Assembly (NCBI GenBank): GCA_030704615.1
Contig: CM060733.1
Coordinates: 36,456,001 to 36,520,000, forward strand
Length of the DNA: 64,000 nucleotides
Source: Takakia lepidozioides
Taxonomy: Eukaryota; Streptophyta; Takakiopsida; Takakiales; Takakiaceae
Direction: 5' to 3'
The notes below the pieces were generated by a model. That model searched no databases. It was not told where the DNA came from and worked only from the letters and a program-made list of their open reading frames with translations. Below are positions 47,679 to 60,000 of the stretch, one piece after another. Positions within the stretch are counted from its first letter, which is position 1. Each line of letters begins with the position of its first letter. Both the position numbers and the translations under genes were made by a program.

Positions 47679-48616
47679 TGTTAGAGGGTTGCTTGGGACT
47701 TAGACGCTTTTACGGGTTCTGTGGGGTACCCTTAATTTTTGCGCAGACTGAGACCAACAGGAGCCTTAGGGGTGGCAGCAGCAGGCTTTAGGGGGGTTAC
47801 ACAGCCCGACACAGCTTTACACAGCCCGTCTCACAGCCGACACAGCCCGACCCAGCCCGCCACAGCTTCGCACAAGCCGCCAACAGCCCGACACAGCCAG
47901 TCACAGTCCGCCACAGCTTCGCACAGCCCGACACAGTCGACACAGCCAGTCATAGCTCGGCACAGCTTGACACAGCCTATCACAATACATGGGGAACTAT
48001 TATCATTGGCAGGGAACGACTGTGAGGGGAAAGGACATCTGCAGAAGGAACGTGTTACTTCAGGGATGACGGTTAATTAGTTAGGTGGTTAGAACAGCTT
48101 GCGGGCAGATAAGGGGAGCGGCAACGGAAAGAGGACACTTCACGAAGAGCGCTTCTTGGTCATGGATGGGAGGAGATCAGGCGGAGAGCAAGAACAAGAG
48201 CACGGAGAAGGAGGAGAGATGGACAGTAGATGCTTTTTACATGCAGAGCTGTAGTGATACTGTAGGGCGGATTAGAGTCACCTTGATATTGGCCTAGTAC
48301 CTGATAAATCATAATCTGATACTTATTCGATACAAGCACACTGTGTAGAGTGACATGAGTGAAGCTGTGAAATGAATGCATGATTAATTGGAATTAAGTA
48401 GATACTGAAGCAATCTGATGCTTCAGTATCAGATAAGGTGAATTGATAACATGAAGGCAAGAAGGAATACAAATAGAAAGCACAACCATGATTCATTAGC
48501 TGTAGGTCATGACTGATTGTACTGAGCGGGCTGAGTGCTTAGAAATATCCAACTCTTCTATCTTGGAGTTTCCACCGCGGATAGCGAAGGGATGGGTGAG
48601 TAAAAGTCGTTCGACA
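47679..48616 (+). repeat. Fam1 5' LTR, copy D
   Basis: TGTTAGAGGGTTGC at the start, GTCGTTCGACA at the end. The CACAGCC minisatellite is at about 47800-47975. It is highly similar to 53017-53974; the minisatellite differs in length. Confidence 0.92.
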
Positions 48617-48640
48617 TTTGGCGACCATACTGGGGAACTG
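48617..48640 (+). promoter_or_regulatory. Primer-binding site of Fam1
   Basis: Directly after the LTR: TT, then TGGCGACCATACTGGGGA. The same position in the inverted fragment (51918 downward) reads TGGCGACCATATTGGGGA. The pattern TGGCG...GGGGA is like the tRNA-Asp-type site of Athila elements, but several bases differ, so the primer tRNA is uncertain. Confidence 0.65.
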
Positions 48641-48658
48641 GGTCATGAACAGCCCGAT

Positions 48659-49435
48659 ATGACAGGCATCTGGTGGGATCATGGTGGATGGAGAATTAAA
48701 GAATTTGATGTGAATCAAATTCCCTGTGAAACTGAGAAGAAAGATTGTCCAAACAATTCTTTCAGAGGTTCTTGGAATTGCCAGACGGTTGTAAAGAAAA
48801 CATTCGTAAGAGAGTGCATGATGCTGACCTTGAGTGGGGTCTGGAGAAAGGGGTGATAAAGATTTATCAGGTGGCCTGTAGGAGAAGAGCACGTTGGTTA
48901 CCAACACTAGTTTATGTGATAGCATTGCTATCCATTAAGCGAGTAGAGTTTGAAGGCTGGGAGGAAATGAAGGTGAATGTTTATACTCATATGCATGAAG
49001 AGCTTGTACTGGTAAAGAATTGGATTCCAAAGAATATTCTGTGGATCAAACTCACACCAAGAACAGCTTTCCAGACTTGTTTGCCATATGGTTATATGGT
49101 AACGGAGACTTCTAGTATAGCCAAGGGTGCATTGAAGCTTGAAAGAAACCCATGCATATACGAGAGATACTACAGAAGAGAGTTTTGGTTATTGCCACAT
49201 TAAAGAAATGAAAGACATGGGACATGAGTGATGAAAGAGAAGCAAGACTCCAGAGATATTCAGCAAAAAGAGAAAGTTATCTGAAAGCTAATTATCCATA
49301 TCTTTGGGAGAGAGGAATAGACATAGGGGAATCATCTGGACCTCTCACACCATTAAGATCAGAAAGTACATCACCCATACCGGAAGAACTAGAGTTGGAT
49401 GCCACTCCTTCTTTTTCTTTGCAAGAAAGATTAAG
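48659..49435 (+). pseudogene. Fam1 gag N-terminal region, copy D
   Basis: ATG at 48659 gives MTGIWWDHGGWRIKEFDVNQ. A frameshift near 48740 moves to a frame with QFFQRFLELPDGCKENIRK and WLPTLVYVIALLSIKRVEF to 49203; a second break is followed by MSDEREARLQRYSAKRES (49224). The inverted fragment at 51705-51918 preserves the unshifted reading (GTKEERLSKQFFQRFLELP), which confirms that the frames belong together. No zinc knuckle remains. I know no close family for this N-terminus. Confidence 0.6.
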
Positions 49436-51701
49436 GGAATTGGTACAGGACTGTTATTATTGGAAGCACAGCCTTCGGAAAGGGAAGAGGAAGTCACTTT
49501 GATACCACAGCCACCACAACCAATTGACTCAATTGTTTTAGAGGTTCCACAGTTCGTACATGCTGTGACATCACCCCCAATTGCTCTGGAAGGAGAAAGG
49601 TTGGACATTCCCACTATAGAGCAGGTCGTGGCTGAAATTGAGAAGGATGACCTCCTCTATGAAAACTCTTGTTTGGTAAGGGAATCAGTGATTCCAGAGG
49701 TGCAGCGGTTGTCTAGGGAAAACCCTGTTGTGCATGTAATACTCACACCTGTGACGGAGGTACCTGGGGTAGAATATCAAGACACTGCAACACCTGTGGC
49801 GGATGAGGTGGTTCAGGAAGAGAATATGGTTGGGCAATGGCCTGAATGGTTGGTGAGGCAACACACTGTCGAGGATCAGGAAGAACAGCAGCAAGCTCAC
49901 CATGATGACCCTCAGCGGGCCATGCTTATGAGTTCCATAAGCAGAACACTTAATTTGCTGGGCACTTATGTGAAATCCCATGTTCCATTTACCCAATTGG
50001 CAGCTTTGAAGGAGGAGCTCAGGAAGGAGTTTGAGGCTCGACTTGCCACTGAGTGTGCTAACAAGGTAGATGAGGAGGTCAATCTCAAGTTACAGCAAGA
50101 GTTAGAGGACACAAAGGCTGCTTTGCAGTTGGCCAAGGGACATCTGATTGAAGCCGGCCTCGAGCAGGACCAGTTGCATGGAGCACATAAGCAACAGTTA
50201 TACCAAATGCAGGTGAAGCATGAGGGCAAGTTGCAAGAAGTGAATGCACTACATACAGAGTTGCAGGCAGTACATGAGAGGATGACCATACAATGTGCTA
50301 CACTCACAACTACTCTTGAGCAAACTGCATTAGAAGTTAACAGACAAGGGGAGAGATGTATGAAAGCAGAGGCAAAGATAATCGAGCAGACGAAACTCAT
50401 TGTTGATATGAAGAATACAATCTGTCGCAATGAGAATACTTTCAAGCAATACAGACAGGTTGAGGCTGACCAAGAGAGGTACATCCTGGAGTTGCAACAA
50501 ACGGCCATGGTAAATAGAAATGAACTCTCTGTGGCTAACAAGGCTTGGAAGGAAGCAAATAATCTGGCTGCTGCCTATGCGAGTTTGGTTGAACCTCATG
50601 CGAGGCGCATGGAGGCTTTACAGCAGCAGTTAGATGTGTACAGGCTCACAGAGGAGCAGACTCTCAGGGGTGCCACACACAACTTGGTGGATAACCACCT
50701 TATGCAGGTCTGGTTAGCACAAGGGCCGGTGGAAGGCAAAGCGCCACGGAAGCTCACCCAGGGCGAGATGAATGAGCTCAGACTGCCGGTGCAGAACATT
50801 GCCACAACTACTATAGACAATGTCTATAGTAGGATAGCAGAGCTACAGGAGGATGTAGAAGGCCTGCAGACTCAGGTGGATGACCTGAGTTCAAATATTG
50901 ACAAGAGAGTCTTTGTACCTGAGGAGCAGCTGATGGCTACTTATTTACAGGCCAGAACTCTAATTTTTCAGTCTTCTACGCAAGGGGTGCAAGGGATACC
51001 AGTGGTAGAAGGGCCAATGGTACCAATACCACAACAAGTGACTGTGCAGGTAGCTGACCTTATTGTTACTACAGCCACACCACAGCCTGAGGTATGGGGG
51101 GATGCTGTTTTTAACCCACCTAAGACTCCTGCTGCACGAGAGTACACTCGGTCTATGATTATGCCCTTCAACTAGATTCCCATTGTGTTGGATTTGGCTT
51201 GGAAGGAATTTAGTCCGCCACAGTCATTGGCTCATTACTACCAGATCATGCGCATTTGGCTGCTAGTGGCGACTCAGACTAAGGTTCTTCCGAACAATCG
51301 ACCCATTAGGATCATCACTTTGCGAGGTACTGGTCTGAAGCAAGTACCATGTTGAAGGAATTAATTGTCTTCCAAGTTGTACATGGGTACATTTATACCA
51401 AAACCAAGGAGGTATCAAGTATTGTCATGGGCTGTGGATTATACTATGCTGCTTGTTTTCTGACACGTTATCACATTGAGCAGCATAAGATGCAATCGCG
51501 ATTTCCGAGTTATTCCAGTGGGGATCATTGGGTCTTACCTTCAGTGCCACCTCATATGTACCTATATGATGCAAAAGTTATGATGCAGAAGGATTCCCAA
51601 CTTCGTTCATGGTTTCATTCGGCTTGGAACAATTTGACAACACAGAATTTCGGCCCTGACGATATTTTCTTTAAGGGACATGAGGCATGGAAATACTTGC
51701 A
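49436..51701 (+). pseudogene. Fam1 downstream ORF (coiled-coil protein), copy D variant
   Basis: An open frame to 51175 covers LLLLEAQPSEREEEV, the acidic linker, coiled coil (49860-50960), Pro/Val linker and FNPPKTPAAREYTRSMIM. It ends in TAG where the other copies have CAA (51174). The C-terminal domain continues (WKEFSPPQSLAHYYQIM; GCGLYYAACFLTRYH) with a one-base loss near 51310, then is cut at 51701 by the inverted fragment. Compared with copy B many codons differ yet the frame and heptad-like pattern are kept, which suggests past selection on the protein. Confidence 0.75.
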
Positions 51702-52964
51702 TTGTATCAGCATCATGCACTCGCTTAAGAATATTTTCCTTACAACCGTCTGGCAATTCCAAGAACCTTTGAAAAAATTGTTTGGACAATCTTTCTTCCT
51801 TCGTTCCACAGGGAATTTGATTCACTTCAAATTCTTTAATGGTCCAACCACCATGATCCCACCAGATGCATGTCACATTTGGTTGTTCATGACTCAGATC
51901 CCCAATATGGTCGCCAAATGTCGCGCGGCTTTTACTCACCCATCCCTTCGCTATCCGAGGCGGAAACTCCAAGATAGAAGAGTTGGAAATCTCTAAGTAC
52001 TCAGCCCGCTCAAAACAATCAGTCATGACCTACAACTAGTGTATCATGGGGGTGTTTCCTATTTGTTTTCCTTTCCGCATTCATGTTAGCTACCTTACTA
52101 GTGATAATTTAAGTATCAGTTTGCTTCATCAATCTATCGGATTCCATCAACTCATCATTCATTCCACAGCTTCACTCAGATCTCTCTACACAGTGTGATT
52201 GTATCGTATAAGTATCATATTATGATTTATCAGGTATCAGGCCGAAGCCATTGTGTCTCTAATCTGCTCTACAATATCACTACAGCTTTGCATATAACAA
52301 GCATCTACTAATCATCTCTCATCCTTCACCGTGCTCTCCATCTTTGCTTCCATTCTTACTCTCCGCCCGATCCCCTCTCCTCCATGACCAAGAAGTCCTC
52401 CCCGTGCAATGCTTCCAAAAATCCCCCTTCTTAGTCCTTGCTTCTCCCTTTATCTTCCTACTCGTGGCTCTAACCGTTTCCCTCACTAACCGTCGTCCGT
52501 GAACTAACATGTTCCATTTGCAGGTGTTGTTCCCCACAGTCGTTCCCTGTCATGCTCTCCGTTCCCTATGGTCGTGGCTGTGAAACTGTGAGCTGTGACT
52601 GGTTGTGTGAAACTGTGGGCTGTGACTGGCTGTGCGACTGTGTGGCTGTGTCGGGCTGTGACTGGCTGTGTCGGGTTCGGCTGAGCTGTGCTGACGGGCT
52701 GGCTGTGTGGCTGTGTCGGGTTGTGCTTGCTGGCTGTGTGGCTGTGTCGGGCTGTGACTGGCTGTGTGGCTGTGTCGGCTATGACGACTGTGTGACGGGC
52801 TGTGTGGACTGTGACGGACTGTGTAACCCCCCTCTACAGTGCGCTGCTGTCACCCTGACGGGCTCCTGTGGTCTCAATCTGTGACGGACTGTGCAAAAAT
52901 TAAGGGTACCCTACACCCTACAGATCCCGTATAAGTGTCTAAGTCCCAGACAGTCATCTAACAA
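51702..52964 (-). mobile_element. Inverted Fam1 LTR plus leader fragment inside copy D
   Basis: Reading on the minus strand: a complete LTR of the A-C subfamily (52963 down to 51919), the primer-binding site and about 200 bp of gag start, ending abruptly at 51702. It replaces roughly 800 bp of the coiled-coil ORF's C-terminal end. There is no target duplication, so it is not a simple insertion. Confidence 0.85.
51919..52963 (-). repeat. Fam1 LTR (A-C subfamily), inverted
   Basis: Starts TGTCGCGCGGC at 51919 and ends CATCTAACA at 52963 on the plus strand, the reverse complement of the copy A LTR. The minisatellite is at about 52560-52825. Confidence 0.88.
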
Positions 52965-52989
52965 TCCCAAACAGTAAACCGTGGGGACA

Positions 52990-53016
52990 CGGCTTTTTGA
53001 GAGGAGGAGAGATAAA
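52990..53016 (+). promoter_or_regulatory. Polypurine tract of Fam1 copy D
   Basis: GGCTTTTTGAGAGGAGGAGA precedes the 3' LTR start. The equivalent tract in copies A-C is GAGGGRGGAAGGGGTAA. It primes plus-strand DNA synthesis in this class. Confidence 0.7.
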
Positions 53017-53974
53017 TGTTAGAGGGCTGCTTGGGACTTAGACGCTTTTACGGATTCTGTGGGGTACCCTTAATTTTTGCGCAGACTGAGACCAACAGGA
53101 GCCTTAGGGGTGGCAGCAGCAGGCTTTAGGGGGGGGTAAACACAGCCCGACACAGCTTTACACAGTCCGTCACAGCCCGTCACAGCCAGTCACAGCCGCC
53201 ACAGCCCGACACAGCCAGTCACAGCCACCACAGCCCGACACAGCCAGTCACAGTTCGCCACAGCTTCGCACAACCCGACACAGTCGACACAACCAGTCAC
53301 AGCTCGGCACAGCTCGGCACAGCTTGACACAGCCTGTCACAGTACATGGGGAACTATTATCATTGGCAGGGAACGACTGTGAGGGAACGACATCTGCAGA
53401 AGGAACGTGTTATTTCAGGGATGACGGTTAATTAGTTAGGTGGTTAGAACAGCTTGCGGGCAGATAAGGGGAGCGGCAACGGAAAGATGACACTTCACGG
53501 AGAGCACTTCTTGGTCATGGAGGGGAGGAGATCAGGCGGAGAGCAAGAACGAGTGCACGGAGAAGGAGGAGAGATGGACAGTAGATGCTTTTTACATGCA
53601 GAGCTGTAGTGATACTGTAGGGCGGATTAGAGTCACCTTGACATTGTCCTAGTACCTGATAAATCATAATCTGATATTTATTCGATACAAGCACACTGTG
53701 TAGAGTGACATGAGTGAAGCTGTGAAATGAATGCATGATTAATTGGAATTAAGTAGATACTAAAGCAATCTGATGCTTCAGTATCAGATAAGGTGAATTG
53801 ATAACATGAAGGCAAGAAAGAATACAAATGGGAAGCACAACCATGATTCACTAGCTGTAGGTCATGACTGATTGTACTGAGCGGGCTGAGTGCTTGGAAA
53901 TATCCAACTCTTCTATCTTGGAGTTTCCACCTCGGATAGCGAAGGGATATTGGGTGAGTAAAAGCCGTTCGACA
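53017..53974 (+). repeat. Fam1 3' LTR, copy D
   Basis: Pairs with 47679-48616: TGTTAGAGGGCTGC to GCCGTTCGACA, followed by the duplicated GAAAG. The main differences are in the minisatellite (about 53140-53345). Confidence 0.92.
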
Positions 53975-54274
53975 GAAAGAGTAGACGAAGAGGAAAAGGA
54001 GGAAGAAGAGGGCAAAGAGGAAAGTCTGGCGATGGAAGGGCAGGAATCTGGAGAAGAATAGCAGCCCGCCATACTTCCAAGAACAGGTGAGAAGGAGACT
54101 GAATCCGAGGGATAGACGGACGCCGAAGATGATATTGATGTTGGCCTCAGGAAGAACCAGATAGTGGAAAAGAGGATGGGGGAGATGCTCCAGAACATGC
54201 TCGGCGTAGAGAGCACTCCAAAGCGCAAAGGGTCTCCGGCAATTGGGGAGTCTTCTAGAGCAGCCAAAAAAAAG
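53975..54274 (+). pseudogene. ParB-methyltransferase first exon, part after the Fam1 insertion
   Basis: Continues the exon begun at about 47586. Acidic runs (DEEEKEEEEGKEES, MEGQESGEE) are followed by a TAG and a basic end (TPKRKGSPAIGESSRAAKKK) at a GTACAA donor (54275). It is homologous to copy 1 at 24664-24963. The basic cluster is a likely nuclear localisation signal. Confidence 0.5.
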
Positions 54275-54394
54275 GTACAATGTTTGAGACCGACCTTTGT
54301 TCTTCATTGGTGATATGAACCCCACTTGTGCTTGTATTTTGATATGAAAACCGCCTATACACGGCATCTCTGGCAGGTTGAATCCACCCCGAAT

Positions 54395-57060
54395 TGGAAG
54401 CTCAAACAGTGTGCGGCAACGTACACTGTTTGAGCCCCCCATTTTGCTTGTTTTTTGATGTGCAAAACGGCCACATAGGGCCACTATGGCAGGTTCAATC
54501 CACCCCGAATTCGAAGCTCAAACAGTGTGCGGCACCGCACACTGTTTGAGCCCCCCATTTTGCTTGTTTTTTCACGTTCAAAACGGCCACATAGGGCCAC
54601 TATGGCAGGTTGAATCCACCCCAAATTGGAAGCTCAAACAGTGTGCGGCACCACACACTATTTGAGCCCCCCATTTTGCTTGTTTTTTGATGTTCAGAAT
54701 GGCCACGTAAGGCCACTATGGCAGGTTCAATCCACCCCGAATTGGAAGCTCAGACAGTGTGCGGCACCGCACACTGTTTGAGCCCCCTATTTTGCTTGTT
54801 TTTTCATGTTCAAAACGGCCACATAGGGCCACTATGGCAGGTTCAATCCACCCCGAATTGGAAGCTCAAACATTGTGCATCAAGGCACACTGTTTGAGCC
54901 CCCCTTGTGCCTTGTTTTTTGGTGTGGAAATGGTGCACACAGGGGCCTCTCTATCTGGTTCAATCCACCCCTAATTCGAAGCTCAAAGAGTGTGCACCAA
55001 CGCACACTGTTTGAGCCCTCTTCTCACTTCTTTTTTCATAATAAAATCATCCAGACATGATATCTCTATGAGGTTCAATCAACAATTCCCTGGCAGCTCC
55101 AGCAGTGTGCGTCAACGCACACTGTTTGAGCCCACCTTGTCATTGTTTTTTTCATTTGAAAATCGGCCACATAGGGCATCTCTTTGAGGTTCAATGCACA
55201 CTTACCTGGCAGCTCAAACAGTGTGCTTCAACACACATTGTTTGAGCCCACCTTGTCATTGTTTTTTTCATGTGAAAATCGGTCACATAGGGCCAGTCTG
55301 CCAGGTTCAATGCACACTTACCTGGCAGCTCAAACAGTGTGCATCAACGCACACTGTTTGAGCCCACCTTGTCATTGTTTTTTTCATGTGAAAATCGGCC
55401 AAATAGGGCCAGTCTGCCAGGTTCAATGCACACTTACCTGGCAACTCAAACAGTGTGTGTCAATGCACACTGTTTGAGCCCACCTGGTCATTGTTTTTTT
55501 CATGTGAAAATCGGCCACATAGGGCTAGTCTGCCAGGTTCAATGCACACTTACCTAGCAGCTCAAACAATGTGCGTCAATGCACACTGTTTGCGCCCACC
55601 TTGTCATTATTTTTTTCATGTGAAAATCGGCCACATAGGGCCAGTCTGCCAGGTTCAATCCACCCCGAATTGGAAGCTGAAACAGTGTGCGGCACCGCAC
55701 ATTGTTTGAGCCCTTGTTTTTCATGTTCAAAACGGCCACATAGGGCCACTCTGGCAGGTTCAATCCACCCCGAATTGGAAGCTCAAATAGTGTGCGTCAA
55801 CGCACACTGTTTGAGTCCCCCTTGTGCCTTGTTTTTTTTGGTGTGGAATGGTCCACACAGGGGCCTCTCTGTCTGGTTCAATCCACCCCTAATTCGAAGC
55901 TCAAACAGTGTGCGCCAACACACACTGTTTGAGCCCCCCTTCTCATTGTTTTTGGAATAATAAAATTGTCCAGACAGGATATCTCTGTGAGGTTCAATGA
56001 ACAATTTCCTGGCAGCTCAAACAGTGTGCGCCAACGCACATTGTTTGAGCCCCCCTTCTCATTGTTTTTTTCATAATAAAATCGTCCAGATAGGGTAACT
56101 CTGTGAGGTTCAATCCACACTAACCTGGCAGCTCAAACAGTGTGCGGCAACGCACACTGTTTGAGCCCCCCTTGTAATTGTTTCTTGAATGTGAAAATCG
56201 TGCACAAAGTTGCCTAAGGTTCATTCCACCCCTTTTTGGAAGCTCAAACAGTGTGTGGCATTGCATACTGTTTGAGCCCACACTTGACATTGTTTTTTCG
56301 TTTTAGAATCGACCACAAAGGTCATCTCTGTCAGGTTCAATTCACACTAACCTGGCAGCCCAAACAGTGTGCGTCAATGCACACTATTTGAGCCCCCTGA
56401 TTTGCTTGTTTTTTGACATGAAAATTGTGCACCTAGGGCCAGTCTGGCAGGTTGAATCCACCCCAAAATGGAAGCTCAAATAGTGTGCGGCAACGCACAC
56501 TGTTTGAGCCCCCTTCACTAACTTTTCTTTTATTTCAAAATCGGCCACTCATGGCCACTATGCCATGTTAAAATCACCCCTTATTGCAAGCTCAAACAGT
56601 GTGCGGCAACGCACACTGTTTGAGCCCCCTTGTCTGCTTGTTTTTTGTTGTGAAAAATCGGGCACCTAGGGCCACTCTGGCAGGTTGAAACGAACCCTTA
56701 TTGGAAGCTCAAACAGTGTGCGGCAACGCACACTGTTTGAGCCCCCTCTCTGCTTGTTTTTCTATGTGAAATTGGGCCAAACAAGGCCAGTATGCATGCT
56801 CAAAACACCCATAGTTGGTAGCACGAAGAGTGTGCGGCAACGCAAATTGTTTGTGCCCCCTTTTTGGCCCCCTCTCTGCTTGTTTTTTTTGTGGAAATGT
56901 GCCACATAGGGCCAAATATCATGTTCAAAACACCACTATTTGGAAGCTGAAACATTGTGCGGCAACGCACTGTATTTTCGGCCCCCACACTACTCATTTT
57001 CTGATGAGAAATTGGGCCACATAGGGCCTGTCTGCCATGCTCAAAACACCATCGTTTCAT
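54395..57060. repeat. Hairpin tandem array in intron 1, copy 2
   Basis: Twenty-three units with a 116-bp period. Each carries arms CTCAAACAGTGTGCG and CGCACACTGTTTGAG with a four-base loop (GCAA, GCAC, TCAA), then a T-rich segment (CATTTTGCTTGTTTTTTGATG) and CATAGGGCCACTATGGCAGG. The last two or three units are most diverged. The array fills nearly all of the intron from 54275 to 57099. Copy 1 has a homologous array whose spacer has drifted far while the hairpin arms stayed the same. Confidence 0.92.
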
Positions 57061-57099
57061 GCCTCTCTCTTATATCAATTTGAATGAACAACTGTGCAG

Positions 57100-60000
57100 G
57101 AGAAGATGCAAAGTGTGGCGGATGAGATCCCTTCGGGGCAGGGGAAGGAGATCATTGTTGATGTGGACGATGAGTTCTATGAAAGCAAAGCTGCTGAGAT
57201 GCTAGGGGGTCAGAAGGTAAACTCTCAGCTTGTGGTGCAAAATATGCTTGCCCCGGGTGGGAGGTTGAAGATTCCCCTGTGTAGGTTGGTTTCCATGCCT
57301 GTCGTTCGTCCACCCCTCATCAAGGACATCCTAAAGCCGGAGGCCGAGTTTGTTCATGGGTATTTGGATGGATCCGCAGTCTTTTACGTTTCTACAAAGG
57401 ATTCCAGAGGCAATGAGCTCCTTGTGGATGAGTCAATCGTGGACTCCTGGGATCCCATTTGGAGACAGGTGAACGAATCCTTCGAACTTCTTCTCTCCAG
57501 GAAACCTTCCACCCAGGCATTCTCAGGGAAGATGTTTCACGTTTGGGATGGCAACCACCGGTTGCTTGCATGGATGGCTGTCATTGGGCGGCGAGGAAAA
57601 GTGGCATTACTCAGTTCGATCGATGGTGCTGGATTGTGACGGGAACATGATGGGTCTTCTGACGGCAATGAATGATGTGAACAGGTTGGTTTCTCATTCT
57701 ACATGTTCCACTTGTGGTTCCGTGGTTCTTTGGTTCTAGTCCTCTATTGACGGTCCTTGAATTTCATTCTGACTTTCACACATCATTCTGCAGAGGGACG
57801 GAGACATCGCATGTCAAAACGAGTCTGGTTCACACACTGTACAGGATACAAAGGATCGGGCAGATGCCCTTGACCAACTTCAAGACCATCCTTTCAGCAG
57901 AGACGTACAAGAAGTGCGAAAGCTCCAAGACATCAGAAACGTGGTACTCGTTGACCCGTGAGGCTTTCATGGAGTATATGTACGCGGTGAGATACATCTT
58001 CCATCATCTGGCCTTTCGATATTCCTGCTTCCACATGTTTGTTTCTGTTTGTTTCCCTTGCCCTTGGGTTGATGCAACTCTCGTGCATTCCCTTGCAACA
58101 AGACATTGCAGATGCAGGAGAGCGTGGCAAGCTGGAATACTACAGCTCTACCCCTGAGGAAAGAAGGACAGCAAAGGGTGTTGAGAGTCACATCCAAAAA
58201 GAGATGACCGCCACAAGAAGGACTATTTATGAGTGCTTTTGTGAAACAACTGAGAATTGCAGACCCAACCTTCGGACCAGAGTTCCTTCAAGAGGTGAAA
58301 AACCATTACAACAAGCCAGGCAAGCCGGAGATGGCCCAGGAGAAGTTACACAGGTTGTCTACTGCCGTTGTGTCTTCAGAACAGAAGGTGAAGTGGCTAC
58401 AGATATGGAACTCCAATCCCACTGTTAGGGATACCCACATGTTCCCCAAGCCGGAGAAAGAGAAGAAGACCCAGCGTGTCATTCCTGTCAGTAATAATGT
58501 GCTGGACACATGGCTTCACAAGGCCACTTACTGGAGCCAGGTATGATGTCCTTTGCTATGTCACTTTCTTTTCGCTTTTTCTGTCATTCTTTTTCCATGT
58601 TACATTGGTTGTGATTGTTTTTGTGTTCATTCTTGCTTCTGTATTGGTCTGCAGTTGGAGGAAAGGGCCCGGTCGGTTCTACATACGCAGCTGGCTGACT
58701 ATGGGATCACCATGACAGAACCGAAGGTCTCCTTCCAAGCATACATGAGGAAATGGAGAGCCACAGTGTGGCAATCTTGTTTCTTCAGAGAGTTCAGCAA
58801 GGATGCTGGCATCAATCAAACAAATGAGCTTGACCAGCAAGAGAAAGGAGAGGAAGCCTGGAAACGATGCCTTTACAGGTGCGAAATGGACTATGTTTCT
58901 TTGTTTTGCATAGACACAATCTCCTCCATCCAACCTATTTTTGGCTGGCTCATATGAGTTTGTGGTGGAGTGTAATGTGTCGCATACTCTTTTAGGGGGT
59001 CTTTCGTGATGGGGTGGAAAAGCTGGGAGACAATATTTGCATTACATAATGAGGTTGTCTCTATTCCTGCAGGTACATAAAGTATGTTCTCATGGCAGAG
59101 AACTGCTTGGACAAACATCCTGATTTTGTGGACCTTTGGCTTGTCCCTGCTGGTAACCAGACCATGTTTACTACGGGGAACTTGCATGACTGGGGCCCAA
59201 ACCATCTTTCTGCTTGTGGTTGGTATTTGGATTGCCCTGCTTCAGAGACCCCAGCTTAGGAGGTGTCTTTGAGGAGAGAGAATGAGCGTATAGCAGCTAC
59301 CGCCGCAGCAGCCGACCTCGACATTCATGAGAGAAATTTGAGGACTCTTGCAAAGAAGGAGCCTCCCGCTCAGGATACACCGGGTAAAGATAGAAAGGCA
59401 AAGGGAAAGGATGTTGCTGGTGGTGTGGGGAAAGGAAGGGGTAGGGGGAAGGGGGCACAAGGGCAGGTAGGTGGGCAGGGAAGTGTTGCAGATACTGGCC
59501 CTCTGGTGGTTGTCCAACAGACTCCACCGCATGGTAGGGGATCTGGGAGAAAGAACAAGGGGGTGGTTGATCCCAAGGACCCATACCATGCAGTGGAGCA
59601 TCCCACGAAGGTCATTCGCCCTACCAGGTTGGAGATGGCCAACGTTGGGTTCTTTGCCATGATGGAGTCCAAGAAATCTGATTACAAGGGCGAACCATCA
59701 CCAGTGTGGGAGAGGATTGTGGAGTTCCTCGGCACGGTGCGTGTTGTCTTTTGCTTCTTGTCTATTGTGTGCATGGATCGTTTCAATCCTCTTGAGCATT
59801 CCATTGCATACTTGTTTGCAGGCTAAAATGACCAAATCCTGGGTCAACGGGAAGGAGAAGCCATATGCAGCCGAACTCATCATCTTGGACATCCCTGATG
59901 GGTTGCTAGTCCCGGATGTCCCTCCATCGAGTGCTTGTCCAGGTTGGAATGCTTTTGATGAGCGCTACTGGCGGTGGATTTTCTCCTTTTGCAATTTCTT

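Larger units (their letters stand above)
47679..53974 (+). mobile_element. Fam1 copy D: LTR-complete, pol-deleted element nested in the composite transposon
   Basis: Two LTRs (938 and 958 bp), a primer-binding site, a gag start, the downstream coiled-coil ORF, a polypurine tract and a 5-bp target duplication. All of protease-RT-integrase is missing: gag sequence joins the downstream ORF at about 49436. The LTRs (TGTTAGAGG, then GCTTGGGACTTAGACGC; ending GTTCGACA) define a subfamily distinct from copies A-C. An inverted Fam1 piece occupies 51702-52964. Confidence 0.88.

Noticed and set aside
54395-57060. CRISPR-like array of palindromic repeats
   Set aside because: The spacers are themselves repeated (116-bp units), there are no cas genes, and the context is a plant genome with spliced genes.
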